Positions 1 through 13,485 of a stretch of DNA of 64,000 bases are shown one piece after another. The notes beneath the pieces are model-generated. The model was not told the origin of the DNA. It was given only the letters and a program-made list of their open reading frames with translations, and did no database searches. Made by a program: the position numbers and the translations under genes. Source of the stretch: Erigeron canadensis (lineage: Eukaryota; Streptophyta; Magnoliopsida; Asterales; Asteraceae); NCBI RefSeq assembly GCF_010389155.1, contig NC_057768.1:48091633-48155632 (forward strand). Direction: 5' to 3'. The stretch's first letter is position 1, and every line of letters begins with the position of its first letter.

Positions 1-186
1 AATTATGACATCATTAAAAAAAAGAAAATGGTTAAGAAAAGATTTGGAAGTATTAAATAAGTTATTTTTTTAAAGATGATGATGTAATCACAATTCTCTT
101 TTATTTAATATAGAGATAGAGATTTTATATTTTTATTTATATATATTTTGAACTTCCTTTCCTTTTAGTGGGAAGAATTATTTAAA

Positions 187-365
187 AGAAAATGACTAAT
201 CTTCTTAACAAAATAGCCTAAAAATCCTCTTAACATTTTAAGAAGGTGACATGTGGTATCCACTAATTCTTTTTCTTAATCTTGCCCCCTGATTTTTTTA
301 CATGTCATAATCCAATAGTTAAGAGGATTTTTAGGCTAATTTGTTAGGAGGATTAATCATTTTCC
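187..365. mobile_element. Mutator-type MITE with 9-bp target duplication
   Basis: The two ends are inverted copies of each other over about 45 bp: the left end reads AGAAAATGACTAATCTTCTT and the reverse complement of the right end reads GGAAAATGATTAATCCTCCT. The element is flanked by identical 9-bp direct repeats, TTATTTAAA, at 178-186 and 366-374. A 9-bp target duplication with long terminal inverted repeats is the signature of Mutator-like elements. There is no coding capacity, so this is a non-autonomous copy. A related right end is visible near 33,800-33,832. Confidence 0.8.
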
Positions 366-374
366 TTATTTAAA

Positions 375-2423
375 TGCTATGGCAGTTTGATGAATACATT
401 TCACCACGCAGTTTAACTTTTTGGAACAATTTGGATATTTGGATGTGATGTTATTACTTGAAGCATAGTATATTATGGTAAGGTTATTGTCAGTAACGAA
501 AGTTCTATTTACCTGAGAAATGTCAGGTGGAGTTGGTGTCTCTATCCAAGTCGCCATACTTTGAAGTTCGGTGCACAATCTTAGTTGTATTAGTTCCAAG
601 GAAGGACAAATACAATGTGTAATGACAACCTAAATGTGTAGTTCTAAGTATGGTTGTTTGCATATGCCTTCTTTTTAACGCATGTCTTTTACATGACAAA
701 TGAATAGCAGAACAATGACAGATTTGCTATGAGCACGTAACACATTGCCACTTAGCAAAGGAACAAACCTGAATACAACTATAATCAACAAAACCAGTGA
801 TTTAACTAGAAGTCTAAAGCAATAGAAAGAAAGGAAGAAAAGCAATGCAAGTTCACCCGTTAAATTATGTCAAGAATAGGTGAACAAAATTATGCCAGTC
901 TTTTTGTGATTCTAGGTTACGTGGTAGTATTTAATAACGGACATGTTTAAAAAAAATTAAAGTAGGCTAATCACTTGATACATAATATTGTTAGTTATTT
1001 TATGCAATACACCCTACATGAAGTGTTTTATGTGCAATGTATTAACGTTCAATGACCATCGCAAATAGATTGGTATTTGGGATTACTTAAGATAAAGAAA
1101 ATACTTTCAAAAATAATTTACTTTTGACTTGAAGTTGGGCGTATATAAAGAGACATATTGAATGTCGTTAAAAAAATTTATGTGCAATGCCTGGAAGCAC
1201 GATTGATATATGCTAGGTTTGAAGTAATACATGAAATTGTTCCTAAATTTCAATTTAAGCTAACATAGCTTAATGCCTTAATCATCATTATCATCATAAT
1301 TGTTGGGGTTAATTCTCCCTTTCCTATGATATACGGTTTCCTTTCTGCCCCCATCCACTAATTACACTCAATTTATTACTTCTTGACATTAGGTGTGACT
1401 AGTGACCCGACCACTCTAGTTCAATAGCGCATGGCTTGCCACTTAGCTTTTACTTACGGACATGTGGCTTGTAGTATTAGAGGTTAGTCACAGTTTATCA
1501 AATATAATAATTCATATCGTCGATTGACACCATAAGTTGGCGACAATCTTACAAATGTGTCGTATTGATGGATTTATTACGTGATAAGTTAAAAATACAT
1601 GCAACTTCATATAACAATGAATAAAAGAAACCTCTATAAATCAATAACTAATTAACACCTTGAGATATATATATATATATATAACTTTGCTAATGGTCTA
1701 TGCATTACTTCGATTAGTTGTATATAAAATACTAATGGTTATACATTTAATCGTAATTTTTACTAGAGTATAGACTTGGATATGCATCCTACCAATGCTT
1801 AATTGTAAAATTACAAATATAAAATTTTCATCAACAAGGGGTTTGATCCATGGAAACCCAAAAGATAAATACTCGTACTAATTAGCCAGACACCTCACCA
1901 AATAAAATTTCAAAAGGTTACGAGTTAGTGTAAAATATTTTAAACCTTGAAAATGTGTAATTTTAAACAAGAACACGAACTTTATCAAAAGATATAGATA
2001 AAGACATCATTAAACAATTTAACCCATAGATTCTAAAAGTTTTTTGATCCATTTTGGATTTTAGGTGATTGGTAGGTTCTTTGTCACTCTCTCATGATCT
2101 CATATTCTCATCTGGCCATCAGTATGCTATTACGCAAATATACAATCTCATATTTGCTAAGTTGGGTTATTCCATTGGGCCACAATTTTTCCGAACATGA
2201 TATATTCCTTTTTTATTTATTTTTTTGTTTTGTAAGTTGTTAATATAATTTTCCGAAAATGACCTCTTCCCCTTTTATATATTCGATTATTGGGCCACAA
2301 TTTTTCCGAACAATTCAAAGCTTGAGCCTTTTTCTAAGTTTGCGAGTCGATAACTTTTTGCTTGTGCATACTTGCATTCGATCTGGATCTTCTTAATTTC
2401 GTTATTCTTTTTTAATTTACTTA
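375..2423. other. AT-rich intergenic spacer, no gene seen
   Basis: No coding exon, RNA gene or clear element was recognised here. A minus-strand open frame of 77 codons at 366-599 has no recognisable motif. A 22-bp segment beginning TTGGGCCACAATTTTTCCGA occurs twice in direct orientation, near 2,177 and 2,292. An (AT)n run lies near 1,666-1,682. Confidence 0.5.
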
Positions 2424-4186
2424 TCTACCAATATACTAAAACATGATTGTGTATTTTTTTTTATCAACACTTGACGCATTTCTTGCACGCCATGTGTCAC
2501 TTTTGGTGTAATTAAAAAACGATTATTAATTCATAATTACCTAATTGTAATCAAATATTAATCTTTCTTTAGATTTAATATAAAAAAGACTTTTAATCGA
2601 CGTTTGGCGCATTCCTTGCACGACATGTGTTAATTTGGTGTAACTAAAAAAAAAACTCTTAATTCATATTTACTTAATTGTAATCAAGTACTAATCTTTA
2701 CATTTAATATATATATATATATATATATCGTTATATATTTTATTATTATTATACTAAGTTTCCATATATATGATTTATAAAAAAATTAATAATGTTAACA
2801 ACTAATATATCAATACGATTGACACTTGACGCATTTCTTGCACGACATGTTTCACTTTTGGTGTAATTAAAAAAAGATTCTTAAATCAGAATTATTTAAT
2901 TTAATCGGCATTTAGCGCATTGGTTGCACGACATGTGTCACTTTGGTGTAACTATAAAAAAAACTCCTAATTCATATTTAACTAATTGTAATCAAATACT
3001 AATTTTTATTATATCTACCAATAAACTAAAACAGGATTGTAACTTTTATTGATTGACATGTGGCACGGCATTAAAACGACATTGGTAGATTTTATTCTAT
3101 TCTATTATATGCTCATAAATATAAGCCGTAACATATAAAATTTTAATTTTAAGAATTATACTTCTTTGAACTCAAGGCTGCGAAACCAATTGAAATTTTT
3201 AACATGGAGTTAAAGGTATGTATAATAGCATTGCTTTCTACTTCTTTAATTTATTTTAAAAGATTGTTTGATATGATTAATCAAATTATATATACCTTTG
3301 TGTGTAAATGCATAATTTGTTACGAATTAGCTCTCATTGAAGTGCTTTGACATGAAGGTTATGTGTACCTTAAAAAGCCTCACACGCTCCATGAAGTTAT
3401 TTACTTTTATATTTAAAGCTAGGTATATTATGACAAAATAATTTTTTTGCAACCAAAAAATAAAAAGTGCAATCGGGCCATCGGGCTATGCAATTTCTTA
3501 GGTGGTTTTTATTAGTTTTGTTTTTATTAATTACGTAAGAACATTTATAAGTTTAAAGTTCTTAAAATCTTATTTTCCCATAACACATTAAAATGATGTA
3601 CGAACATTATTCATGTTTTGTTGGTTATCTAATATCTCATGAAAATTAAAATATCTTGCACGATGCCATATGTTTTATATATGTGAAGATTCTCAATAGC
3701 TAAAATATACAAAACTCTCAACGAGATCTATTTTTGAGTTATGATAACACTGCAAATCATGGTATATTCAGTATGCATATATATGATTACACTAAAAAAA
3801 TATTACAATTATTAATATTTTTAATTATGGTGAACAAATTAAAAAATTTATATATATATATATATCCGTACATCATACGGGTACTAAGACTAGTATATAT
3901 ATATATATCTCATTATATATTTTATTATTATATACTAAGTTTCCATATATATAATTTATAAAAAAATTAATAATGTTAACAACTGATATATAAATACGGA
4001 ACACAACTAAAAGATAAAATATATATGCTAAGTTTTAAACATCTAATTAAACAAATATATAATATATGAAAGAATTTGTATCCAAAGTTAGGTATCTAAT
4101 AGTCGCATATTCTCTATTCTCCATATAAATATTATCATATCATCATATATTATATAATCCGTACATTGTACGCACATTAAAACTAG
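2424..4186 (+). mobile_element. Nested or adjacent Helitron-like elements with internal tandem repeats
   Basis: Two candidate Helitron 5' ends start with TCTACCAATA, at 2424 and 3014, each preceded by A. Two candidate 3' ends consist of a short GC-rich hairpin followed by about ten bases and CTAG before a host T: CTAG ends at 3893 (hairpin CCGTACATCATACGG) and at 4186 (hairpin around CCGTACATTGTACG). Inside, a unit of about 90-125 bp containing GACGCATTTCTTGCACGACA occurs four times, beginning near 2465, 2590, 2820 and 2908. No Rep/helicase is encoded, so these would be non-autonomous. Which 5' end pairs with which 3' end cannot be settled by eye. Confidence 0.5.
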
Positions 4187-5647
4187 TACTTTTAAAATAC
4201 GGAGATTTACATATATACCATACTTTTTAGGCATAATTACATATTTATCCAAATCATGCTTTAAAGATATTGTATTTATGCCATAAACCTTTTTATGTAG
4301 ATATACATCTACATATTGACATGTATATATTTTTAATATAAATATTTTCAAACAAAATATAACGTTATTTGTTTGTTATATTAAAATGATGTACACCTGA
4401 AAAAACCCTCTACAAAGTAAATCCAACTTGTTATTTATTTATACTATGTTATAAAGCAAATTCACTTTTGATTTTCAACATTGAACTTAAAATTTCAATA
4501 TTTATTTTAAGTTTCAACAATGTACATATTCTATTGCATGATGTACTATACACCATAGCCACATTAAATCAATAACTTCCACTACTCACCGGCGTCACCA
4601 CCACCACCACCAATCTTCGCCGTTCGCCGCCGCTGCCATTACATCACCGCCACCTCCATCACCGCCGCAACGCGCGAGTACCGTTCTCGTTACAAGTCAA
4701 TGTAAGTTTAACGTAATTTGCAAATACTTTAAATAACAGTCGCATGACTTGCGCCAACCATATGCATATCTCAAGTTGTTCAGCGAGGTACATGACCGAA
4801 AGGTTTGGGTTAACGACAGTCGGTTGCTTCCCAATCGATAGCTTGTATATTAGCTGTTGATACCTAATTGTGAACGAGATGGAATCATAATTATATTATA
4901 CTAAAATTATATCTTTATCTATATTTATATTTCTTTATAAAAAAAATAACACCTCTTCTTCTAAATGTTGAAAGTTACACGTGACAAAATTACACTTATG
5001 TCATCTTCTTTCTCTACTCATTGAACACACACAACCTACCCCTTGAACACACAACCCAATCCTTATTAGTATATGTATAACATTGCAATTTAAACATGCT
5101 TCATTTGGGGGAAAACTAGTTTTGTGATATCAATTGTATCCGCTGCAACGTCTGGTTATCGTGCTGGTATATATTTACATACATAAACATATTTTCATTT
5201 ATTATTGATATATTTACATTGACTTTCATTATTTATTTGTTTTAATTTATTGATAACACATTAAATGCTTTAGTTATATTAATTTGAATTTATTTTGTTA
5301 AAGTAATGAATACATGGATAAATCAATAAAATTTATATATTTAAATATTTGTTTCTAAGTCAAAAACTCAAATATATTACTGTATGAGACAAGATAGATA
5401 TAAATATATTGTTATTATTCATAAACTAAAAAACTATATCTCTTAGTTGTATTCTATACTACAAAGTTTTAAAATTAAAATAACCAAAGTAGTCTTTATG
5501 AAAATAACATGTTAAAAACTTAAAATGATTTTACTGATAATAGCTTTATGAGTTGTTGTTAATGTACGTAAAACAATTATACTTTTATTACAAAATTGTA
5601 GGATAAAATTTTGATATGAAAAATACCAATATATATATATATATATA
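4187..5647. other. Intergenic spacer with CCR-rich patch
   Basis: No gene was recognised. A segment at about 4,585-4,690 is strikingly rich in CCACCACC/GCCGCC against an AT-rich background. It resembles a patch at 50,390-50,530, and both end near a GCGCG-type motif, which suggests relics of the same repeat family. About 4,200-4,290 resembles part of one arm of the long inverted-repeat element at 35,731-36,306. Confidence 0.4.
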
Positions 5648-6724
5648 CTAGTCTTGTACCCGCACGATGTATGGTTGTTTAAAAGTATAGTTGAATTAAG
5701 TCGGTTAAAAGTTTAGAATGTCAACAATTATTAGTAAGTTGTTTTTGCGTTTTATATACACTAATAAAAACTCATTTTAAATGTTATGTGGTGGCATCAT
5801 GTATTTATATCATGTATTCATACGTTTAACTTGTAGTTTTTGATGATAATCAGTTTAAAGAAAGTTTTCACAATCTTAAAACCCTTCAGATTTTATCATG
5901 TTAGCTATAACATTTGTTACTTGAAATCATATAAATTTTAACAAATCAATTGATATTCTGTTACGGTTGTGAAATTATTAACTAAATAAAATGGTGTTTG
6001 TTTTTAGTTAAAAATAAGATTTGATATTTAATATGAATGGTAATTGTTGTTAAAAAGAAATATGCCTAATTAATAATCAAAAACTACCTTTTAAATATCT
6101 TTTTATTTTTGTCTAAAAATAATTGTCATTGAAGTTTTCGATTTCTTTTATAATTTTATAAGATAAATAATTTTATTTAATTATCAAAGAACTGATATGA
6201 TGTACCTAATTGCTATTTGAATGACAAGTTAACTGAAGAAGATGATGTTCTTAAGCTAACATTGAAAATAACATCATAAATAAAGTAAAAAGCAAAACAA
6301 AAAATTAAGTAACAATATTAAGAAAACATGGTTATGGTCTTATGGATGTCTCCATCTTACTAAAACATGAGGAAAAAGAAAATCAAAATATACAATGCAA
6401 GACAACAAAAAATTCTAAAATAACTTAGATAATATAAACGAACCTTAGGATCGAAAACAAATTCTTTTTGTGTTTTGGAAAGTGAATCTTTTGGTAGGAA
6501 AAAAAATTTAAAAAATGTATTATGAATATATATTGTGATTTGAAAGTGATCGAGTTTTACAATTGAAAACATATATTAGAGATATTTATTATTAAATAAT
6601 ATTGTAAAAAAATTATAAAGATGACACATAAGCTTTTATCCTATGTGTCAATTTTAAAAAGTAATTTTAAGTTGAAGATGCCTTTAAAAAGCTAGGATTC
6701 CTACTGTTTTAATATGTATATAGA
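5648..6724 (-). mobile_element. Non-autonomous Helitron, copy 1
   Basis: Read on the minus strand, the element begins with TCTATATACATATTAAAACA (TC at 6724-6723) and ends with a degenerate GC-rich hairpin (plus-strand CCCGCACGATGTATGG), a short spacer and CTAG at 5651-5648. It sits between host A (5647) and T (6725), as expected for Helitrons. The 5' region, including the CACATAAG/TCCTATGTG segment near 6,630, and the 3' region match a second copy at 33,838-34,745 in the same orientation. No open frame of note occurs inside. Confidence 0.65.
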
Positions 6725-7610
6725 TACAGATATATATATATATATTTTAATGTTATTGGTGGTCATAAAAAAAATCATATTTAAAATGTAAAAATTATTG
6801 TTTTCAATAACATAATGTCTTCATGTCATGTATCGATAGATTTAAGTCCAAAAAAATGTAGGGGAAGTAACGCTCCAAACGGAATGCTATTTTTGGGACA
6901 TTAGATTTAAGGATAAAACTTAATTTTATCTCTATCCAAAATACCCCCACCGTCCTATTTTCGCATACCAAGCCAAGTAATCGTTATCCAATTAAATGTT
7001 CACATGTTTTCATTATTATCTACTTTGTAAAAAAATATATGTAAAATTATAACCTCCTATCTATATTACTATATAAAAATTATAACCCTTGAAAGTTTAT
7101 AAAAATGGGACATGCAAATTGATCAATTTATTCTTAATAAATTAAATCACTTCCAACTCATATTCTTAATAAATTAAATCATTTCCAATTCTTAATATTA
7201 AATTACACAATTAGTCCTTTATATTATAAAATATTTTTATTAATCCTCATTTAAATAAAATATCCATGCTCGTTTAATTTGGAATTTCCCATTCAGAAAA
7301 TTAAAAAAACAAAAAATGCTTCCTATTTAATAGATTCCATTATTATTGAATATACATTCAAAATATGGAATTTACAGCAAGGATATGAGCTTATATGGGT
7401 CCAGGACTTGTGAATTTTGGTGAAATCAAACCTATACTCACCCGACCACCAGTTTTCATATTTTAGAACTTGATTTAACAGGTCTTTAGCAAGCGATCAT
7501 GTTTTATTGAGCAAGACGGGTCGACGACAAATGTTAGGATATATGATATCATATGATTTATATCTCCAATATATATAAATGGTTCACTTTTGATGTTATA
7601 TTAGATATTA
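6725..7610. other. Intergenic spacer, no gene seen
   Basis: AT-rich spacer with an (AT)n tract near 6,729-6,745. A somewhat GC-richer part at 6,850-6,990 does not give a coherent reading frame. Nothing supportable as a gene was seen. Confidence 0.4.
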
Positions 7611-8347
7611 CTAGTTAATTAATCCGGGTTCAACCCGGACTTTTTAATAAAACTTTTGTAATATTAAGTTATGTCGTATAAGAACTATGAGATAGTTCAA
7701 CCATACTCATAATCTCGAAATAATATATCTTATATTTCGAATGTATATAGTTAGCTTATTAACCCGTATAATATGCGGATAATTTAAAATTCTATTATGA
7801 TAAAACTATTTAGATGATGAAAATTTAAAAGACCATGTATAAAATATTTGAGTTTTTAAAGAAAAAAAATATTTTTTTTAGAAAGTGACATCTTAAATAA
7901 CAAAAATAAAAATTAAATAAACTTTAAAAAAAAGTGCTTATAATATTATAAGAAACTTAAACAAAAAAATTTAACTTTAAATAAAATTTAGAGATGACAA
8001 GTAATTTATTTTTATAAAATGATGATTTTATAACAATTGTTTTATTATTTAATATACACGGCCTGATTGATAATATTAAAACGAAAAGAGATGGTGATAT
8101 AATTTTTGAAAAATTGATATATAGTCGTTTAAAAAAAATTAGATAATTACATTTTAATTTACATTGGATTTAGACTAAAAAAAATAAATCATAAATCAAT
8201 TTGAAAATAATTTAAACTTATTATAGGATGATGTCATAAATCTAGAAAATAAAAAATAAATAATTGATAAAAATAAATCAAATAATGACAACTAAACATT
8301 ATTTAAAAAATAATGATGTCATAGAAATCTTATTTTATTTATATAAG
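7611..8347 (-). mobile_element. Helitron-like relic with CCGGGTTCAACCCGG hairpin
   Basis: A minus-strand Helitron 3' end is suggested by CTAG at 7611-7614 after host A, followed inward by the perfect hairpin CCGGGTTCAACCCGG at about 7,629-7,643. The far end near 8,320-8,347 (ATGATGTCAT, then AATCTTATTTTATTTATATA) resembles the 5' end of the element at 8,694-9,159. The 5' boundary is uncertain. A degenerate second hairpin near 7,755 may belong to another relic. Confidence 0.45.
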
Positions 8348-8693
8348 TAAAGTGATTACTATCATTATAATTTTATACATATTTATATAATTTACTCCCT
8401 TGTTATGTATAAAGGGGTGTCTTAAATTTAGAAATATCAAAAACAATGATAATTAGTTTTGGTAAATACTTCACAGTTTATAGTAAATTGTTTTTTTTTT
8501 TTTTAATTTAACCAACAAAATTTCCATGTATACTCTAACATTTTGGTTGGTTATTTATATTTTCTAATATTGTATCTCCATATAAAAATACAATTTGCAA
8601 TACAATTCTGTGTTATTAAAACTGCTACCAGCTATAATCAACTTTACTTGCATATAATAATTAAATTTTATAGATCAATATATTTATATAAAA

Positions 8694-9159
8694 CTAGCTA
8701 ATCAACCCGCATATTATGTGGGTACTTAAATAGAATTTGATTTTTCAATGATACACCACAATGAACGTCTTTAACTTTTTATTACGTTGAACACTATTAT
8801 ATTGTATAATTTGAGTAAGCGATGTTAAAACTACAGTTTGTTCAAAATTTATAGTATATACATCGCATTAGCTATGTTAAAAATCTAATGATAACTCAAA
8901 TCCTATACCTTTAACTCCCAAATGATATTATAGTAATTAATTTTTCTACATATTTGTTTCTCATTTCAATAGAAACCTTCCATGATTATTTACTAAAAGT
9001 ATTTTAAAGTCACAATATCTTGGAATAAGTTTCCATTATTCTTTTTTTGCCCACTTTTAAATATTATTAGATGATGTCATACAAAAATCAAGATTATATA
9101 TCAATAAGTCTTTTTAAAATAAAATGACATCATCACAATCTTGTTTTATTAATATAAGA
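8694..9159 (-). mobile_element. Short non-autonomous Helitron
   Basis: CTAG at 8694-8697 follows host A and is followed inward by the hairpin CCCGCATATTATGTGGG, giving a minus-strand 3' terminus. The other end, read on the minus strand, is TCTTATATTAATAAAACAAG, with TC at 9159-9158 next to host T. The size is 466 bp, with no coding content. Confidence 0.55.
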
Positions 9160-11100
9160 TATTTATAATAACATTATACCATAGTAAAGGAAGGCTTAAA
9201 TAGATAAGGCAAAATGAGCCATTATAACATTTTGCACAATTATTTATATTTTAAATATTTAATCATTAAAAAACATTACAATATCTTTATTTTTATATTA
9301 AATAAAAGAGAATTTTTATGACATAAACCTTCTATAAAATAACTTATTTGTCATTTTCATATTCTTTTCTAAAGTTTATTTTTTATATAATTTACTTATG
9401 ATGTCATAAAAAACTTTTCTTTTTATAATTTTTTTTTTCACTTTTATCTTTATTATTTATGATGTCAACTTTTAATAAAATTTATTTTTAAAGAAAACGA
9501 CTTTAATAATTTATAGAGAGTGTTTTAAATTTTCATCATCTAAAATTTTTTGTCATTACAAATTTTAAATAAATCCACATATTATGCAAGCTAATAAGCT
9601 AATTATATTTGGGACTAAGTCCCATCAATTTTCGTGACAACTTTAATAGTGAAGATAGTGTATACAAAACTTTTATTTTTATGTCCGAATTGAACCTAAG
9701 TTAATTAACTATTAATTATGTATTAGATAATTTAAAACCACAACCAGCTAGCCATCATCAACTTTAGTTGCTTGTACTAACTAAATTTATAGCAGTTCAA
9801 AAGAGAAAAAAAAATATTATGGATCAATTTATACAAAAACATAAATATTATACCGTAGTAGAAAGATTGCTCAAGTAGATGAGTCAAAATGAATCATTTT
9901 CCGTATAACGTTTATTATATATAGTTTATAACTAGATGACAAAATTGCATTTTTAAAGGAAAAAAGAAAGTAGTACATTTTGAGTTTGATAAGCACATAT
10001 AATATTGGAAAATGATAAACCATACTTAACAATCTTTTTAAAAAACCTCATAATCATGTAATCTTTACACTTTTTATAATTTAAGGATGAGATTAAGAAA
10101 GATATGGTGTAAATAACACTCGCCATGTTTTAAAGTTTTTAAGATGATTATTAAGCTATTTATTAGAAAGGATATATCATTTTTTTATATTCTATTTATA
10201 TATGTATTTTGTTTAGATATTAGATAATTATAATTTTGAAGACTATACATAACACTCAACAAATATTATACATGCTTTCATTTAAAAATAGTTTCCAAAA
10301 ATCATAACTGCATATTATTCAAAAACTATAACAAACTCGTATTTGATATGTATAAATATTAGATAAAGTGTTTGCATCAATATAACTCCTTAAGCTATAA
10401 AACAAAACCACTTCAAATCAAATCAAAATGAATAATAAACGTGTCAGAGATGAACTCGATCCATTTATTTATATAGCAAAAGCGGGTGTTGGTTAAAACA
10501 ATTAAGTTTCACATGTATGCATATGTTACATCCAATTACAAAAGACTTATCATATTGGCACCAAAACTTAATTTATAAAACGTGTATGCCTACTTTACTT
10601 TGTGAACAAGACGAGTAACTAACTTTTTTCCTTTCATTAGTAAAATTCAATGTTCATGGTATATTTGATAACATCATTTTTTTTTTTTGCCCTTAAATGT
10701 CAAAGTGTAATTAATTTCATCTCGAATGTCATTCTTTATCATGAAATTATTATGTACGCTATAATCTCTCCCTATATATATATATATATATATATATTTG
10801 TAGAATGTACGCTATAATATTGTATTATATACACGTTATATATATAATAATAATTATAATTGTATGTCCAAAAATAGAACTATAAATATAAAACTATATA
10901 TGTAATATATGTAATGTAATAGATTATATTATATGGATAAAATTGTAGATATAATTTATAGGATAGGATCTCCCGTATGTATATGGAAAATTAACTATGG
11001 TCAGTAAATGGAGATTAACATTTAATTAATGTACATAGAGTGCTATGCAAGAAAAATGAAAATACATGATTATCACAAATCCAATTAATAAAAATTAAAT
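9160..11100. other. AT-rich intergenic spacer upstream of the SWEET gene
   Basis: No gene was recognised. An (AT)n tract occurs near 10,774-10,797. A sequence near 10,008-10,050 (GGAAAATGATAAACCATACT) resembles the end of the MITE at 187-365 and may be a decayed relative. The last few hundred bases are probably the promoter of the SWEET gene. Confidence 0.4.
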
Positions 11101-11108
11101 GTTTTCTC

Positions 11109-11140
11109 TATAAATAAAAATAAAAGTGTAAGTATAAATA
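11109..11140 (+). promoter_or_regulatory. Two candidate TATA boxes for the SWEET gene
   Basis: TATAAATA occurs at 11,109-11,116 and again at 11,133-11,140, about 100-130 bp before the ATG at 11,238. The second copy would put transcription start near 11,165 and give a 5' UTR of about 70 nt, which is ordinary. Prediction from sequence only. Confidence 0.5.
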
Positions 11141-11237
11141 CAATATTGCTCTTGCACAACAAACCATACCGTCACACATACATCTCTCTTACTTACTCTC
11201 GTTTGATTTCTCTCTCTCACATTGTTCATCCTTAGCC

Positions 11238-13485
11238 ATGGTTTCTGCTGATTTGGCTCGCAATGTAATCGGTGTCATTGGTACGTATAACTCCCTTTTT
11301 CTCACTCATTCATCTTCTTTCTTACATATATATACACATTTATATGTAATGAATTCTAAAGAGTTAACAGCTTGAAATCTGGTGAATAGTTGATGAAATA
11401 GTGTCTCTATACATATCAATTATAGTTTTTTTTTTTTTTACAATAATGTTTCTATGTTTTTATGAATTTGATATTTAAAAGATGCATATATATGCACTAC
11501 TCTTAGCAGTTGATGAAATAGTGTCTTAATTAATTATATATATATATTATATAAAAAAAATATGTTTGTATATTTTTATGACTAATACGAGTACATAGTT
11601 CTTTGAACTCCTGTATTATCTATCTTCTTGTATTTATCTTTGCACAATTAATGTTAGTGATTTGATCTTTTTTTCCTTTTATCTTTTCTTTGCAGGGAAC
11701 ATCATTTCGATCATTTTATTCTTGTCGACGGTGTAAGCTTCTCATCATATATATATTCTCTTAAGAAAAAATCTTTTAATTTTAAAATACATACATCGAT
11801 ATGTATGCATGTACAATTGTGTGTGATGCTAAAAGGATAACTACAAAAAAAGAAGAAGAAGAAGAAGAAGAAGATTAAAGGTCTTATAGTTATGGAATGA
11901 AAATCGATTAGTATTTTATTAAATGTAGATTGATATATTTGTTTTTATTAAACATAATTATATTTGGTTCACTTAATAAAATCACATATCTGATTTCTTT
12001 AAAAAAGGGAGTATACTATTTAATTATTTGATTTAATTTTTTAAAACATACGAGTAATAATTAAATAATACGAAGTATATATTTGGTTCACTTAATAAAA
12101 TTATATATCTATCGGAGTATACAATTCAATTTAGTTTAATATTTTGGACCTATTTTATTTTGTCTGATGATGATATGAATTTTCAGGCCAACGTTTTATA
12201 AAATATGGAAAAAGAAGTCGGTTGAACAATTTTCTCCTGTGCCATATTTGGTCACCTTTGTGAATTGTGGGCTGTGGATCTTCTATGGGCTGCCTTTGGT
12301 GCACCCTCATAGTTTGTTGGTTACAACCACAAATGGGGCAGGGATCATTATTGAATCTGTTTACTTGTTGCTCTTTATCATCTACTGCGATCGTAAAAAG
12401 AGAGTCAGGGTGTTGCTGGTGTTAGTTGCTGAGATTATATTCCTTGCGGTTTTGGTTGTATGTGTACTAACATTAGCACACACCACAAAGGTTCGCTCTG
12501 CCATTGTTGGTGGCCTTTGTATGGCGGGTAACATTATGATGTATGCGGCTCCTTTATCTATCATGGTATGTCTCTCTGTGTTACATATATCTTATAATTT
12601 GACATAATGGCGTCGTACATATTTGTATTGTATAGGGTACTATTATTGACTTATGATGATTTGCTTCATGAACAATATTAGGGGAGTGAGTATAACACTA
12701 TATATTTTGGTCGAGTATAAAGTTGTCGTAATTGACACTGCTGGCAGAAGTCAAGCATATATAGTGTTTTGATTGTACTCATATATGACACATTAACTTG
12801 TTTTGTTAAATACCATAACTTGTTAGTTATACGTATCCTCATATATTGTCGAGTATGTCTGGAAAAATGATTAAGGCGTTAGTTGTACGTATCAACATAT
12901 GTTGTCTAGTGTGTCAAGAGTGTCTAGCTACACATATATGTACTAATCTTTTTTCAAAAAAGGATACAGATTAAATTGCTACACATATATATGAACTAAT
13001 TCTTTTTTTGCGACAAAGTTTATCACTTCAATTTATTTGATTTTCGTTTGATGTGTCTTGTACTTTTTTTTATAAATTTGCCTGCAGAAAATGGTGATCA
13101 CAACAAAAAGTGTCGAGTACATGCCGTTCCTACTATCATTATTCTGCTTTGCTAATGGCGTTTGCTGGTTCACTTATGCCCTCATTCGTTTTGATATATT
13201 TGTCATTGTAAGAACTCTTTCCTCTTTTCGCCCTGTTATCTCTAATCCAATGGACTAAAACAATTTATACTACTCTAGCCAAGTAATTGATACTATAATT
13301 CTAAATTTCTAACAAGTTATATTTTTAAATTTCAGATACCAAATGGGGTTGGGGCACTCTTTAGTCTGGTTCAACTGATATTATATGCATGTTACTACAA
13401 ATCAACAAAAGAGATAATAGCAAAAAGACAAGCCAAAAGTGAAGTGAGCCTTGGAAAAATGGCTACACCCGGAGAGCAAGTTTAA
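11238..13485 (+). CDS. SWEET sugar transporter, clade II type
   Basis: Bidirectional sugar facilitator of the SWEET (MtN3/saliva) family. Clade II members mostly move hexoses across the plasma membrane, so that is the expected role. Exons: 11238-11280, 11696-11732, 12187-12565, 13088-13207, 13336-13485; together 243 codons, 242 aa, the usual SWEET length. The protein starts [15 protein letters not shown], the typical clade II opening. Both MtN3 repeats are present, with [20 protein letters not shown] in repeat 1 and [13 protein letters not shown] and [12 protein letters not shown] in repeat 2, giving seven predicted membrane spans. The 37-bp exon 2 and 120-bp exon 4 are canonical SWEET exon sizes. 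Exon 3 is 379 bp, equal to the usual 217 + 162 bp pair, so one ancestral intron appears to be missing. Two TATAAATA motifs lie upstream. Clade assignment comes from recalled motifs, and the exact paralogue (SWEET4/5/7-like) is not resolved. Confidence 0.93.
11850..11873. repeat. (GAA)n microsatellite in SWEET intron 2
   Basis: Eight AGA units in a row in the second intron of the SWEET gene. Confidence 0.9.

Noticed and set aside
366..599. 77-codon minus-strand frame
   Set aside because: No recognisable domain, no splice context and AT-rich surroundings; not enough to call a gene.
7745..7775. Additional Helitron-like hairpin (CCCGTATAATATGCGG), and another near 9,573
   Set aside because: No CTAG terminus or paired 5' end; too degenerate to call as elements.
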